Positions 51,903 through 60,248 of a stretch of 64,000 bases of DNA are shown piece by piece. Numbering within the stretch: the stretch's first letter is position 1; each line of letters opens with the position of its first letter. The DNA comes from JABWBD01 sp040768665 (GTDB lineage: Bacteria; Planctomycetota; Planctomycetia; Pirellulales; Thermoguttaceae), in NCBI GenBank assembly GCA_040768665.1, contig JAXGMN010000025.1, positions 139,817 to 203,816 of the forward strand. Direction: 5' to 3'. The position numbers and the translations under genes were made by a program. The notes beneath the pieces are model-generated. The model was not told the DNA's origin. It made no database searches and saw only the letters and a list, made by a program, of their open reading frames with translations.

Positions 51903-53573
51903 ATGCCTATTCTCACTCGGAAGAAGTCCGCAGACAGGTCTGCAAGTGTTTTGGTTTGGCTTTTCTCCACCCTTGTTGCGCTGGCGGTGATGACCTCGGC
52001 CGCCCTGGCACAGCAGCCTGCGGCGCCCGGCAGTCAGCCGGGAACTGCCCAACCAGGCGCGGCGCAGCCGGCTCCGGGCGCTAAGCCGGCCGCAAGCGGT
52101 TCGCCGGCTGCCGCAACTCCGGCGCAACCGGCGCAACCCGACCAGCCGGTTGTGGACGACCCCGGGCTGGAGACGGCCAAGCCGGCCGCCGATGCCGCCG
52201 CGGCGACTACGCAGCCTGCGGAGGACAAGAAGGTCGAGGTGAAGCCGTTCGAGGTCGATCCGGTTGACGAGAAGCTCAAGCGCCAGCGGACCGACGTGGT
52301 GAAGAACCTCCGCGATAGCCGGTTCGAGAATTCGGCTCAGCAACAGGCGTTTGAAGAATACTACAACAAGTACGCCTTGCCGCGCTGGACCCAGAAAGAC
52401 ACTCAGACTGCTCTGGCCGAGTACCGCAAAGACCTTCGCGTCGAGCTGCAGACCGGCAAGGGTGGAGGACCGCCGCACGACCGGCTCCTGCAACTTGCGC
52501 TGGCATATCTCACGAAGTTGGCGAAGGGGCATTATCCTCCGGCGGTTCGGTACAATGCCACGTTGGCGCTCGGGGATCTTTTCGCACGCGAGGCCCAAGA
52601 CATCAGGACCCCGCCGATACCGCTGCCGGCCGCTCAGCCGGTGCTCCTGGAGCTGGTGAACTCGGGCGAGGAGAGCGTGATCGACGCCGTTCGAGTGGCT
52701 GCCTTGGTGGCGCTCAACCGCCATGCGATTCTCGGCATCTCCGACCAGCAGGTCGTCAGCCAGCAGGTCATCCCGTCGATGCTCAAGCTCGCAACGACGA
52801 AGGTTGCCCCGGGCCGGAGCGCAGAGGGACACGCCTGGATGCGAGCCCTGGCCTGCGATACGCTTGGGGAGTTGCAGTCGCCGGGGCAGCAGGGCGAGGT
52901 GGCCGCTGCGCTGGCCGAAATCGCCGGCGATTCCAGCGCGCATTTCGTCGCCCGGTCGGCCGCGGCGCGGGCGCTGGGGAAGCTCAACTACCAGGGACTC
53001 AACAACCAAGGAGCCGCCGTCACTGTGACGCAGTTGGCCTCGCAGGTAGGTAAGCTCGCGGCCGATGCCTTGCAGGAAGAGGCCGATCGCAAGATGCCCA
53101 ATTTCGAGCAACTCTTGGCGGAGAAGAAGGGAAGCTCGGGGATGGGCATGATGCCGGGGATGGACGGCATGATGATGGATCCCAGCATGATGGATTCCAT
53201 GATGATGGGCGGGATGCCCAGTGCAGCTCCAAAGGAAGAAGACGAACGCAAGGAGCTGGAGAAGGAATATTCGCGGATGCTGCGCCGCCGGCTCATGGAC
53301 CGCGTAGCCGCTGCGATCATGGGCGTCTCCGGCGGGCTCGACGAACGTTTCAAGGGGATCGCTTCGGCGGCGACGGAACCGCAACAAAAGGATTACGTCG
53401 GCGCCGTGGTCCAGAGACTGGACGCAGTGAAAAACCTTTGCGGCGATGGCGAAATGCCCTACGAGCAACTGGTTTCCCGCATCCAGGAAGAGGCCAGGCA
53501 AATGCGTGCCGTTGTCGAGAAACCGGCCGCCGCGGAAAACGCCGGAGCGGCTGCGGCGACGCCGACCACGTAG
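51903..53573 (+). CDS. Secreted Ala/Pro-rich, Met-rich hypothetical protein
   Basis: 556 residues. The signal peptide is RSASVLVWLFSTLVALAVMT with cleavage near SAALAQ. A Pro/Ala/Gln-rich low-complexity linker covers about residues 40-110. The middle is helical and HEAT-like (LLQLALAYLTKLAKGHYPPA, VRYNATLALGDLFAREAQDI, VAALAEIAGDSSAHF). A Met-rich patch follows (MGMMPGMDGMMMDPSMMDSM), then a helical C-terminus. It is probably periplasmic or surface-located. The Met-rich patch might bind metal, but that is speculation. The next gene is another HEAT protein, so the two may work together. Confidence 0.75.
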   Translation: MPILTRKKSADRSASVLVWLFSTLVALAVMTSAALAQQPAAPGSQPGTAQPGAAQPAPGAKPAASGSPAAATPAQPAQPDQPVVDDPGLETAKPAADAAAATTQPAEDKKVEVKPFEVDPVDEKLKRQRTDVVKNLRDSRFENSAQQQAFEEYYNKYALPRWTQKDTQTALAEYRKDLRVELQTGKGGGPPHDRLLQLALAYLTKLAKGHYPPAVRYNATLALGDLFAREAQDIRTPPIPLPAAQPVLLELVNSGEESVIDAVRVAALVALNRHAILGISDQQVVSQQVIPSMLKLATTKVAPGRSAEGHAWMRALACDTLGELQSPGQQGEVAAALAEIAGDSSAHFVARSAAARALGKLNYQGLNNQGAAVTVTQLASQVGKLAADALQEEADRKMPNFEQLLAEKKGSSGMGMMPGMDGMMMDPSMMDSMMMGGMPSAAPKEEDERKELEKEYSRMLRRRLMDRVAAAIMGVSGGLDERFKGIASAATEPQQKDYVGAVVQRLDAVKNLCGDGEMPYEQLVSRIQEEARQMRAVVEKPAAAENAGAAAATPTT

Positions 53574-53575
53574 AC

Positions 53576-53624
53576 GGCCCTGACAAAACGGGGACTGGCT
53601 CCGAATCAAACATCTGAAAAACAG
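53576..53624 (+). repeat. Half element of the palindromic family (T.T type, left half)
   Basis: GGCCCTGACAAAAC followed by GGGGACTGGCTCCG matches the left halves of the elements at 19641 and 55690. No matching right arm follows. It lies 3 bases after the upstream stop codon and probably is a deletion remnant. Confidence 0.65.
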
Positions 53625-53656
53625 CCTGCCCGACAGTCGCCGATCGGCAAAAGGAA

Positions 53657-55672
53657 TTGCCTCACGTGTCGGATCCTGCCAGCATCCTGCGGTCGAGCAT
53701 CTTCCTACGCGTCGCGCCGGACCGGTTGCGTACGGCAAGCCGCCTTTGCCTCACGCGAAAACGGATTCGCTCGCCTTTCTGGTTGTCATCCGTGTTTGCG
53801 GCCATTGGTCTCGTGGCGTTTGCAGGGTGCCCTTGGCAGAGTCGGGCGATCAAGTCGGTCGCAAGCCTCCCCGGCGGCGAGTTGGCGCTGCCGGAGAGTG
53901 ATCGCCGCGAGTCGTCGCCCGTGGTCCGCTCCGACGACCCGGACGTGCTGCTTGCCGCACTGCGAAGCCCGTCGCCAACGGCGAAACTGGACGCGCTTGG
54001 CAAATGCGACGCGTTGCCGACAGGAGAGCTGCCCGCCGAAATCCGGGAACTCCGCAACGACCCGGACGCACGCGTTCGGGCGGCCGTGCTGCCCATTGTG
54101 GCTCGTTCGGGCGACGCGGAAGCCGGGGAGTACCTGGCAGCAGCGCTCAGCGACAGCGAAATTCGCGTGCGGCTTGCTGCCGTACGCGCGCTGGGCGAAT
54201 TGCGGACGGACGCAGCTCAGGCTCCGCTGCGGGCGGTTCTCAACGATCCCTCCGAATTGATGCGTGCGGCGGCGGTGGAATCGCTGGCTGCCCACGACTG
54301 CAAAGAGGCGGTGCTTGCTGCGGCGAACGATTCGTCGTGGCGCGTGCGGCTGGCCGTGGCCAAAGCGATCCACCGGTACCCCGAACGAGCGTCGGCGGGC
54401 GTCGTCGCGACGCTGCTCGGCGATGCCAGCGCGCCGGTTCAACAGCAGGCGGTCGCATCGCTTGCCGACTGGCCGCTCGCGCAGGCCGGGCCGCTATTGC
54501 TCGAGGCGATGGGCGGCCTCGCCTACGTGACGCGAAAAGCTGCCTCGGAGCAGCTTGCCGGGCGATGGGAACCCGCCGGCCGGTTTCCCGTCGACGGTCC
54601 GTCGCAGCGGCGAAACGGGGTCCTGGAACAACTGCGACAGGAGTTCCGCGAGGATTTCGGCTTTGCCGACGCGGCGGCACTGGCCGGCCCGGTGGAAACA
54701 ACGAAGAAAGCGGCTCCCCGCAGCCTTCAGCGGGTCGTGCAACTCGTCGAGCAGCTTGAGCGGGGCGATTCGTCGCCCGAAGTTCGTTCAGCGGCGATAG
54801 CGGATTTGCAGGCCCTTGGCGGCGAGGCGATCGTTGCTTTGGAACATCTCGTCGTCGAGCAACACAGAGCGCTGCCCGAAGTCGTGTACCGCGAGGTGTT
54901 GCCGGCGGTATCGCCCGTGTTTGCCGAGCTCGGTCACATGTCGTCGGACGACGCTGGCATTCGTCGCCGTGCGGCGGGCCATCTGGCGGAGCAGGCCGGT
55001 AAGCAACCGCCAAGCCGCCTTGCCGTCGCCCGGCTGGCGGAAATCTCCCTCAAGGAAACAGACGCGCTGGTATGGCAAAGCCTGTTGACCGTTATTGCAG
55101 AAGACGGCAGCGAACCCGCGATCCGGCTGGCAGCCTTGGCGATCGGCCATCCGGCCCCGGAAGTCCGGCGCCGCGCATGCGAGCACCTGGCGGTTCATCC
55201 GGCGGCGGGCAACGCGGCACTGCTGGTTCCCGCACTGAAGGACCCGAGCGACACCGTGGCGGCCGCCGCTGCCAGGGCGTTGGGGCGTTTGGACCGCCTG
55301 GACGACGCGGAGCCTTTGCGGCAACTGCTTGCTTCTCCCAACGAGATGGCCCGGCTGAACGCAGCGATCGCGCTGGCCCGTCATGGGGAGGAAGCGGGCC
55401 GCGCCGCCCTGGAACGCCTTTCCTACAGCGGCGACGAGTTGGTCCGCCGCCGCGTAGCGACCGCGATGGGCGACGTGCCTCATCGGTCGTTTTTGCCTTC
55501 TCTGATTCGCCTGCTTGACGACCGCCAGAGCATCCGGATCGCCGCCCTGGCGAGCTTGCCCAAGGTGGTCGGCCACCACGTGACCGGCCCGGCCGGCACG
55601 CCGTCAAGCGGCGTACTCGAACAGATCGAAATGTGGAAGCGGTGGTATGCCGGCCAATCCGGCGGCCCCTGA
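53657..55672 (+). CDS. HEAT-repeat lipoprotein-like protein
   Basis: 671 residues from a TTG at 53657; a GTG at 53666 is possible. A membrane/lipobox region reads PFWLSSVFAAIGLVAFAGCP, with Cys in FAGC as the likely lipidation site. The rest is a HEAT/PBS-lyase solenoid: VLLAALRSPSPTAKLDALGK, EYLAAALSDSEIRVRLAAVR, APLRAVLNDPSELMRAAAVE and so on to LIRLLDDRQSIRIAALASL. About 12 repeats are visible. I infer a lipid-anchored periplasmic scaffold. It is bracketed by palindromic elements at both ends. Confidence 0.86.
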   Translation: MPHVSDPASILRSSIFLRVAPDRLRTASRLCLTRKRIRSPFWLSSVFAAIGLVAFAGCPWQSRAIKSVASLPGGELALPESDRRESSPVVRSDDPDVLLAALRSPSPTAKLDALGKCDALPTGELPAEIRELRNDPDARVRAAVLPIVARSGDAEAGEYLAAALSDSEIRVRLAAVRALGELRTDAAQAPLRAVLNDPSELMRAAAVESLAAHDCKEAVLAAANDSSWRVRLAVAKAIHRYPERASAGVVATLLGDASAPVQQQAVASLADWPLAQAGPLLLEAMGGLAYVTRKAASEQLAGRWEPAGRFPVDGPSQRRNGVLEQLRQEFREDFGFADAAALAGPVETTKKAAPRSLQRVVQLVEQLERGDSSPEVRSAAIADLQALGGEAIVALEHLVVEQHRALPEVVYREVLPAVSPVFAELGHMSSDDAGIRRRAAGHLAEQAGKQPPSRLAVARLAEISLKETDALVWQSLLTVIAEDGSEPAIRLAALAIGHPAPEVRRRACEHLAVHPAAGNAALLVPALKDPSDTVAAAAARALGRLDRLDDAEPLRQLLASPNEMARLNAAIALARHGEEAGRAALERLSYSGDELVRRRVATAMGDVPHRSFLPSLIRLLDDRQSIRIAALASLPKVVGHHVTGPAGTPSSGVLEQIEMWKRWYAGQSGGP

Positions 55673-55689
55673 AATCGGCGATTGAATAA

Positions 55690-55790
55690 GATGCCCTAAC
55701 AAAACGGGGACTGGCTCCGAGCCAAACAGTCGTAAGATACGGAGAATAAGCACCGTTGTGATGTGCCTGTCCCCATTTTGTTAGGGCATC
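55690..55790 (+). repeat. Palindromic element 6 (T.T type), TTGTTAGGGC arm subfamily
   Basis: Left arm GATGCCCTAACAAAAC (55690-55705) and right arm ATTTTGTTAGGGCATC (55775-55790) pair with one mismatch. Cores GGGGACTGGCTCC and TGTGCCTGTCCCC lie inside. It lies between two convergent genes. Confidence 0.8.
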
Positions 55791-55846
55791 ATAATAGAAA
55801 GAGGATCTCGCGGGCCTGTCGGGAAGTGTGGAAACTTGTCAGACGA

Positions 55847-58552
55847 TCACAACTCGACCTCTTCAGAAAAACCGGGACGCCGAACGCCCAGCATTCTCAT
55901 TCGGTAGCGAAGCGTGCTGGGCTTCATTCCCAGCCGTTCCGCAGCGTTGCCGGTCCCTTTGATCTTCCAGCCGCAATCTTCCAGGACTCGCAGGACTTCG
56001 GCTCGGTCGAGCGGACCGCTTCTCGCCGATCGTGCTTCCGCATGGCGCCGAGGCATTGTTCGGAAGGAGCCCTCCACCATCAAGGTCGGACCCGGCGAGA
56101 GAATCATCGCGCGTTCGACAACGTTTTCGAGCTCCCGCACGTTGCCCGGCCAATCGTACTCGATCAGTGCATCCATCGTCGCCTTCGGAACGGTACGAAT
56201 CGACTTTCCCAGCCGCACTTGTTTCTTCGAAACGAAGTGCCACACCAAAAGCGGGATGTCGTCGCGGCGAAACCGCAGCGGCGGGATTTCGATGGGAAAG
56301 ACGGCGAGGCGATAGTACAGGTCCGGCCGGAACTTCCCCTCTTGTATGGCCCGGTGCAGATCCCGGTTAGTCGCCGCGACCACGCGGACGTCGGCTTGCA
56401 CGGTCTGGGAGGTACCGATCTTCTCGAACTCTCCCTCTTGGAGCACGCGGAGCAACTTGGTTTGCAGCTCCGGTTCGAGTTCCCCGATCTCGTCCAGGAA
56501 CAGGGTTCCTCCGTCGGCCAGCTCGAAACGCCCGATCTTGTCAAACACGGCCCCTGTGAACGCTCCTTTGACATGGCCGAACAGCTCGCTTTCGATCAGG
56601 CTCGAGGGCAGCGCGGCGAGGTTGACTTTCACCAGCGGACGGGCGTTTCTCGCGCTGGCGGCGTGGATCGCGCGGGCGAACAATTCCTTGCCGGTTCCCG
56701 TTTCGCCCAGGAGCAACACGGTGGCATCCGTGGCGGCCACGTGCTCGATTTTGGAAAGCGTGCTCCGGAGCGGTTCGCTCTGGCCGACGATTTCATCGAA
56801 GCCTTGCGAGCTGGTGATCTCCTCCTTGAGGTAAACGTTTTCAGCCCGCAACCGTTCGCTGAGACGTTCGACCTCTTCGAGCGCTTCCCGCAAGTCCAGT
56901 TCTGCGGTCCGCTGTTCGTGGATGTCCTGGAGCGAACCGGCCATCCAGGTCGCCCGCCCCGCCGCGTCGCGCTGGGCCTGGCCGCGGGTGCGAAACCAGC
57001 GATAGTCGCCAGTCTTGGTCCGCAGGCGGCATTCAACGTTGTAGGGAGTCGCATGGTCCAAGTGGTTCTGCACCGCATTCCACAGAGCGGCCGCGTCGAG
57101 AGGATGGAGCGCGTCGCGGAAGAAGTCGAGCGTCGGGGGCACCTCGGCCGCCGAGTAGCCCAGAAGCTCAGCGAAGCGATCGGAGTACTGCACGCGGTCT
57201 CCGGCCGCCTCCCACTCCCAGACGCCGTCGAGCGACGCGGCCACCGTCAGGGCCCGGCGCTGTTCGAGCTGCCGATGGGCCTGGCGGAGTTCGTGTTCCG
57301 TCCGTTTGAGGACGGAAATGTCGCGAGCCACGTGAACCGAGCCGGTGACTTCGCCCCGGGCATCTCGGATCGGTGTGCAAGAAACGAGCAGTGCACCGCC
57401 CAATCGCGGTTCGTGCAATTCGCGGGAATGGTCGTGTCCATCCGCCAACACCTGAGAATGCAGGCAACCTTCCGGCGCCTCGGCGGCGCCGTGAAGCACT
57501 TCATGGCACGACCGGCCCAGGAGGTTTTCGCGATTGCAGCCCAGCCGCTTTGCCGCTGCCTGGTTGGCTCTCACGATTCGATGCTGCCGGTCGAGCACAA
57601 AGATCAGGTCGGGCACGGCGTCGAAGACCTCCTCGGATTGCTTACGATCCGTGACGTCTTCGACCGCCGCGATGATCGTGGGCGGATTGCCTGCTTCGTC
57701 GTCCAGCAGCGACAGCGTCACACTGACCCAGACGATACGGCCGTCCTTGCGTACATAGCGTTTCTGAAGCGATCCTTTGGACGTCTGGTGCGCGAGCAGC
57801 TCGTCGTACCTGTTCGCGGATGCCCGGCGGTCGTCCGGATGAGTGAATTCGTCGTAATGTTTGCCGATGAGTTCTTCGCGCGTGCAGCCCAGCATGTCGC
57901 ACAGCCGCTGGTTGGCCTCGAGGGTCTTGCCATCGACGCTCACGTTGACGATCCCGACGGGAGCGTTTTCGAACGTCGCCCGGTAACGTGCCTCGCTATC
58001 CTGCAATTCCTTTTCGACCCGTTTCCGCTCGAGTGCATTGGCGATCACTTGGCCCAACAATGCGAACTGCTGGACATCCAGCTCGGTCCAGGTAAGCGGC
58101 TCTCCATGCGAGCAGAGTCCGATACAGCCCTGAATCTCGCCGCCTTGCCCGCGGAATGGCACATGGAGAACCGATTTGAACCCCAGCAATTCCCAATGCT
58201 CTCGTTCCGCGGCGGCGTCAGACGGGATAGCGGCCAGGGAATTGACGGCGGCGATTTCGCCGTCCAGTAACCTCCGCTCGATCCATGGAAGCGTTCCGAA
58301 AGGAATGTTCTGATGGCTTTCGAGGTGGCTGGGAATTCCGGGAGCACACCACTGGTGCGAGGCGCTCCATGTGCCGGACTTCAAGGACAGTTGGATCACG
58401 AAACTATAATCGGCGCCGATGAAGCGGCTGGTCTCTCCCATGCTCCATTGAATATGGTCGCCGATTTCGGAGCCCACACAACTGGCAAATCGCGCCAGAA
58501 TCGCGGTGATCAGTTCATCAAAGGCTTGTTGTCGACGCAGCACGTCTTCCAT
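55847..58552 (-). CDS. Sigma-54-dependent activator with GAF and PAS sensor domains
   Basis: 901 residues. The N-terminus is GAF-like (WSMGETSRFIGADYSFVIQL, VLHVPFRGQGGEIQGCIGL). Three PAS domains follow (YRATFENAPVGIVNVSVDGK; VFDAVPDLIFVLDRQHRIVR; VWEWEAAGDRVQYSDRFAEL). The AAA+ domain has the Walker A GETGTGKELFARAIH (about 615), the sigma-54 contact loop GAFTGA (about 662-667) and the Walker B GGTLFLDEIGELEP. A Fis-type helix-turn-helix ends the protein (AAERLGMKPSTLRYRM). It lacks a receiver domain, so it should respond directly to signals sensed by GAF/PAS. Its target promoters (-24/-12) were not located. Confidence 0.95.
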   Translation of the reverse strand: MEDVLRRQQAFDELITAILARFASCVGSEIGDHIQWSMGETSRFIGADYSFVIQLSLKSGTWSASHQWCAPGIPSHLESHQNIPFGTLPWIERRLLDGEIAAVNSLAAIPSDAAAEREHWELLGFKSVLHVPFRGQGGEIQGCIGLCSHGEPLTWTELDVQQFALLGQVIANALERKRVEKELQDSEARYRATFENAPVGIVNVSVDGKTLEANQRLCDMLGCTREELIGKHYDEFTHPDDRRASANRYDELLAHQTSKGSLQKRYVRKDGRIVWVSVTLSLLDDEAGNPPTIIAAVEDVTDRKQSEEVFDAVPDLIFVLDRQHRIVRANQAAAKRLGCNRENLLGRSCHEVLHGAAEAPEGCLHSQVLADGHDHSRELHEPRLGGALLVSCTPIRDARGEVTGSVHVARDISVLKRTEHELRQAHRQLEQRRALTVAASLDGVWEWEAAGDRVQYSDRFAELLGYSAAEVPPTLDFFRDALHPLDAAALWNAVQNHLDHATPYNVECRLRTKTGDYRWFRTRGQAQRDAAGRATWMAGSLQDIHEQRTAELDLREALEEVERLSERLRAENVYLKEEITSSQGFDEIVGQSEPLRSTLSKIEHVAATDATVLLLGETGTGKELFARAIHAASARNARPLVKVNLAALPSSLIESELFGHVKGAFTGAVFDKIGRFELADGGTLFLDEIGELEPELQTKLLRVLQEGEFEKIGTSQTVQADVRVVAATNRDLHRAIQEGKFRPDLYYRLAVFPIEIPPLRFRRDDIPLLVWHFVSKKQVRLGKSIRTVPKATMDALIEYDWPGNVRELENVVERAMILSPGPTLMVEGSFRTMPRRHAEARSARSGPLDRAEVLRVLEDCGWKIKGTGNAAERLGMKPSTLRYRMRMLGVRRPGFSEEVEL

Positions 58553-59049
58553 AAATCACGTTACCGGCCGAGTAGGATCTGAACCAAACCCAAAGTGGAG
58601 GGGCGATTTTAGTATACGGGGCAAGGGACAAGGGGCAACCGGGACGATTGCTCCTTTTCTGCCCCCTAAGCCTGCCCAGCAATCGCCGAAATCGCGGCAC
58701 GATGTCCCATGGGTAAACCGTATTCTGAAAAGCAGTTCCGGCGATTCCTTTTGGCCAGTCACTCGCGATGGCGCAAGAGTTGCCGTCTCGGCGTGAGCAG
58801 GAAGATAGGCGCGGCAGGAGCTCAAGACGCCGGTGGGACACCGCGGGAAACTGACCTGGATTATTCACGGCCCCACACCAACTCGAAGCGCATGCGCGGG
58901 CTGCGCAACGAGCTTCCCTCGTATGCGCTTCGCACTTGATATCCCGCAGTCCGCGGCGAACACCTCCGGGGACGTGATTAATTCGGGTTAGGGAGGTCTT
59001 GCCCGCTGGAAGCCTGTGGCGCCACCTTCACCATCCCGGCCCCAACGTG
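58553..59049. other. Divergent intergenic region
   Basis: 497 bases between the sigma-54 activator and the STAS-like gene. Near 58998-59014 is CTTGCCCGCTGGAAGCC, which also occurs in dispersed repeat copy 2. No gene is seen. Sequence matching a strict -24/-12 element was not found by eye. Confidence 0.4.
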
Positions 59050-59316
59050 ATGGGAGTGCGTGTGGCTATCCGGATTACCAGAACGGTGAGCGACCGGTAT
59101 ACAATCCTCAAGGTCGACGGCCGACTGAAGGCGGACGACGTCGAGGAGCTCGATCGCGCCTACCAATCCGTCCAAGGTGCGGCGGCATTGGACCTCCGCG
59201 AGTTACAGTCGGCCGACCGCGAGGGTGTGGCCATTTTGCGACAACTCGTTTCGCTAGGGGTGGTGGTCTGTGCAGCCACGCCGTACATCGAACTGCTCCT
59301 GAGGGAGAAACCATGA
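59050..59316 (+). CDS. STAS-like (anti-anti-sigma fold) protein lacking the phospho-acceptor Ser
   Basis: 88 residues from the ATG at 59050. The text VSDRYTILKVDGRLKADDVE, ELDRAYQSVQGAAALDLREL and REGVAILRQLVSLGVVVCAA resembles a STAS domain. In anti-anti-sigma factors the loop reads DSSG, with Ser as the phosphorylation site. Here it reads ADREG, so Ser is absent. It may be a non-phosphorylated STAS variant. A PAS-SpoIIE phosphatase gene is about 2.7 kb downstream, but no anti-sigma kinase is present. It overlaps the following 19-codon frame. Confidence 0.75.
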   Translation: MGVRVAIRITRTVSDRYTILKVDGRLKADDVEELDRAYQSVQGAAALDLRELQSADREGVAILRQLVSLGVVVCAATPYIELLLREKP

Positions 59317-59372
59317 CGCCGCCAAACCAGAGTCAACTTTATGTCGAGTTTGAACTCAAAGGAGAGCACTGA
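59313..59372 (+). CDS. 19-codon bridging frame, possible translational coupler
   Basis: ATG at 59313 overlaps the STAS-like stop (ATGA), and its TGA at 59370-59372 overlaps the ATG of the next gene (TGATG). The peptide would be MTPPNQSQLYVEFELKGEH. The AAAGGAGAG ribosome site for the next gene lies within it. This could couple translation of the two genes; a functional peptide is not shown. Confidence 0.35.
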   Translation: MTPPNQSQLYVEFELKGEH

Positions 59373-60109
59373 TGCACAGATTTTGCCTCGCTCTGCTGTT
59401 GATTGTCGTGTCGGGAGGCCCCCTTCTTGCCCAGAGGGCGGCCCAGCTTCCGTCACGGCCTGATCACCATCCATTGCGGCCCGATCGACGCAGGTCGAAT
59501 AACTCAACGACAGTTGTGACGGGGGACTCGGGTGGGTACGGCTATGGGTCCCCCTATATGTACACAGACACGCCGGTCCAAGGCGCGCTGGAAGGTGCTG
59601 CCGACGTCATTAGCTCGAAGGGGAATTACAACCTCTCCACATCCGAGGCTGCGATCAACATGACATTGGCGCAGCGAAACGAGATCGAGAACCATCAGAT
59701 CTATGAGAACACCTACTTCCAGATGCGTCAGTCACACGACGCTTACATGAAGAAGGAAGCGGGCCCGCGACCGACGGAGGAGACACTGGTGCGTATAGCC
59801 CGCGAAGGCGACCCCCAGGGGGTCAGCCCCAGCGAGGTCAGCCCTACAAGCGGAAAGATCAATTGGCCGGACGTCTTGCAGGAGGACCGCTTTTCCGCAG
59901 AGCGCAACCTGCTGGACCAGTTGTCGGAGAAGAAGGCCGCTCACGGCTCACTCAGCATCACGGACCAGATGGCCGCTCGCAAGACGATCGAATCCATGTA
60001 TGCCGGGATGAAGTCGCAAATCAGCGAGCTGCCACCACAAGATTACGTCGCGTCGAAGGAGTTCCTGCGGAGCATAATCTATGCCTTGGCCCACAGCCAA
60101 TTGGAATAG
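59372..60109 (+). CDS. Secreted hypothetical protein
   Basis: 245 residues with AAAGGAGAG just upstream. The signal peptide is MHRFCLALLLIVVSGGPLLA, cut near AQRAAQ. A Pro/Arg/Ser-rich stretch and GDSGGYGYGSPYMYT follow, then DVISSKGNYNLSTSEAAINM and NEIENHQIYENTYFQMRQSH. That motif run (YNLxTSxAxIN...NRxxxEN) recurs in planctomycete secreted proteins of unknown function. The C-terminal part is helical. It may be a cell-surface or envelope protein. Confidence 0.8.
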   Translation: MHRFCLALLLIVVSGGPLLAQRAAQLPSRPDHHPLRPDRRRSNNSTTVVTGDSGGYGYGSPYMYTDTPVQGALEGAADVISSKGNYNLSTSEAAINMTLAQRNEIENHQIYENTYFQMRQSHDAYMKKEAGPRPTEETLVRIAREGDPQGVSPSEVSPTSGKINWPDVLQEDRFSAERNLLDQLSEKKAAHGSLSITDQMAARKTIESMYAGMKSQISELPPQDYVASKEFLRSIIYALAHSQLE

Positions 60110-60248
60110 GTTTTCTGGATTGTGCTCACTGGGCATTCGACGAGCAGGCCCTGGTTCGGCGCAAGAGTGATTCTTCCGCGGATGACTTCTTCGCCGGCAC
60201 GGAAACCATTCCCATCACGCGGGCACCTACGAAACCGGAGTACAACCA

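Noticed and set aside
55763..58270. An 835-codon plus-strand frame
   Set aside because: It runs antisense to the sigma-54 activator, whose reverse frame has clear AAA+, PAS and Fis motifs. The plus-strand text has no family features.
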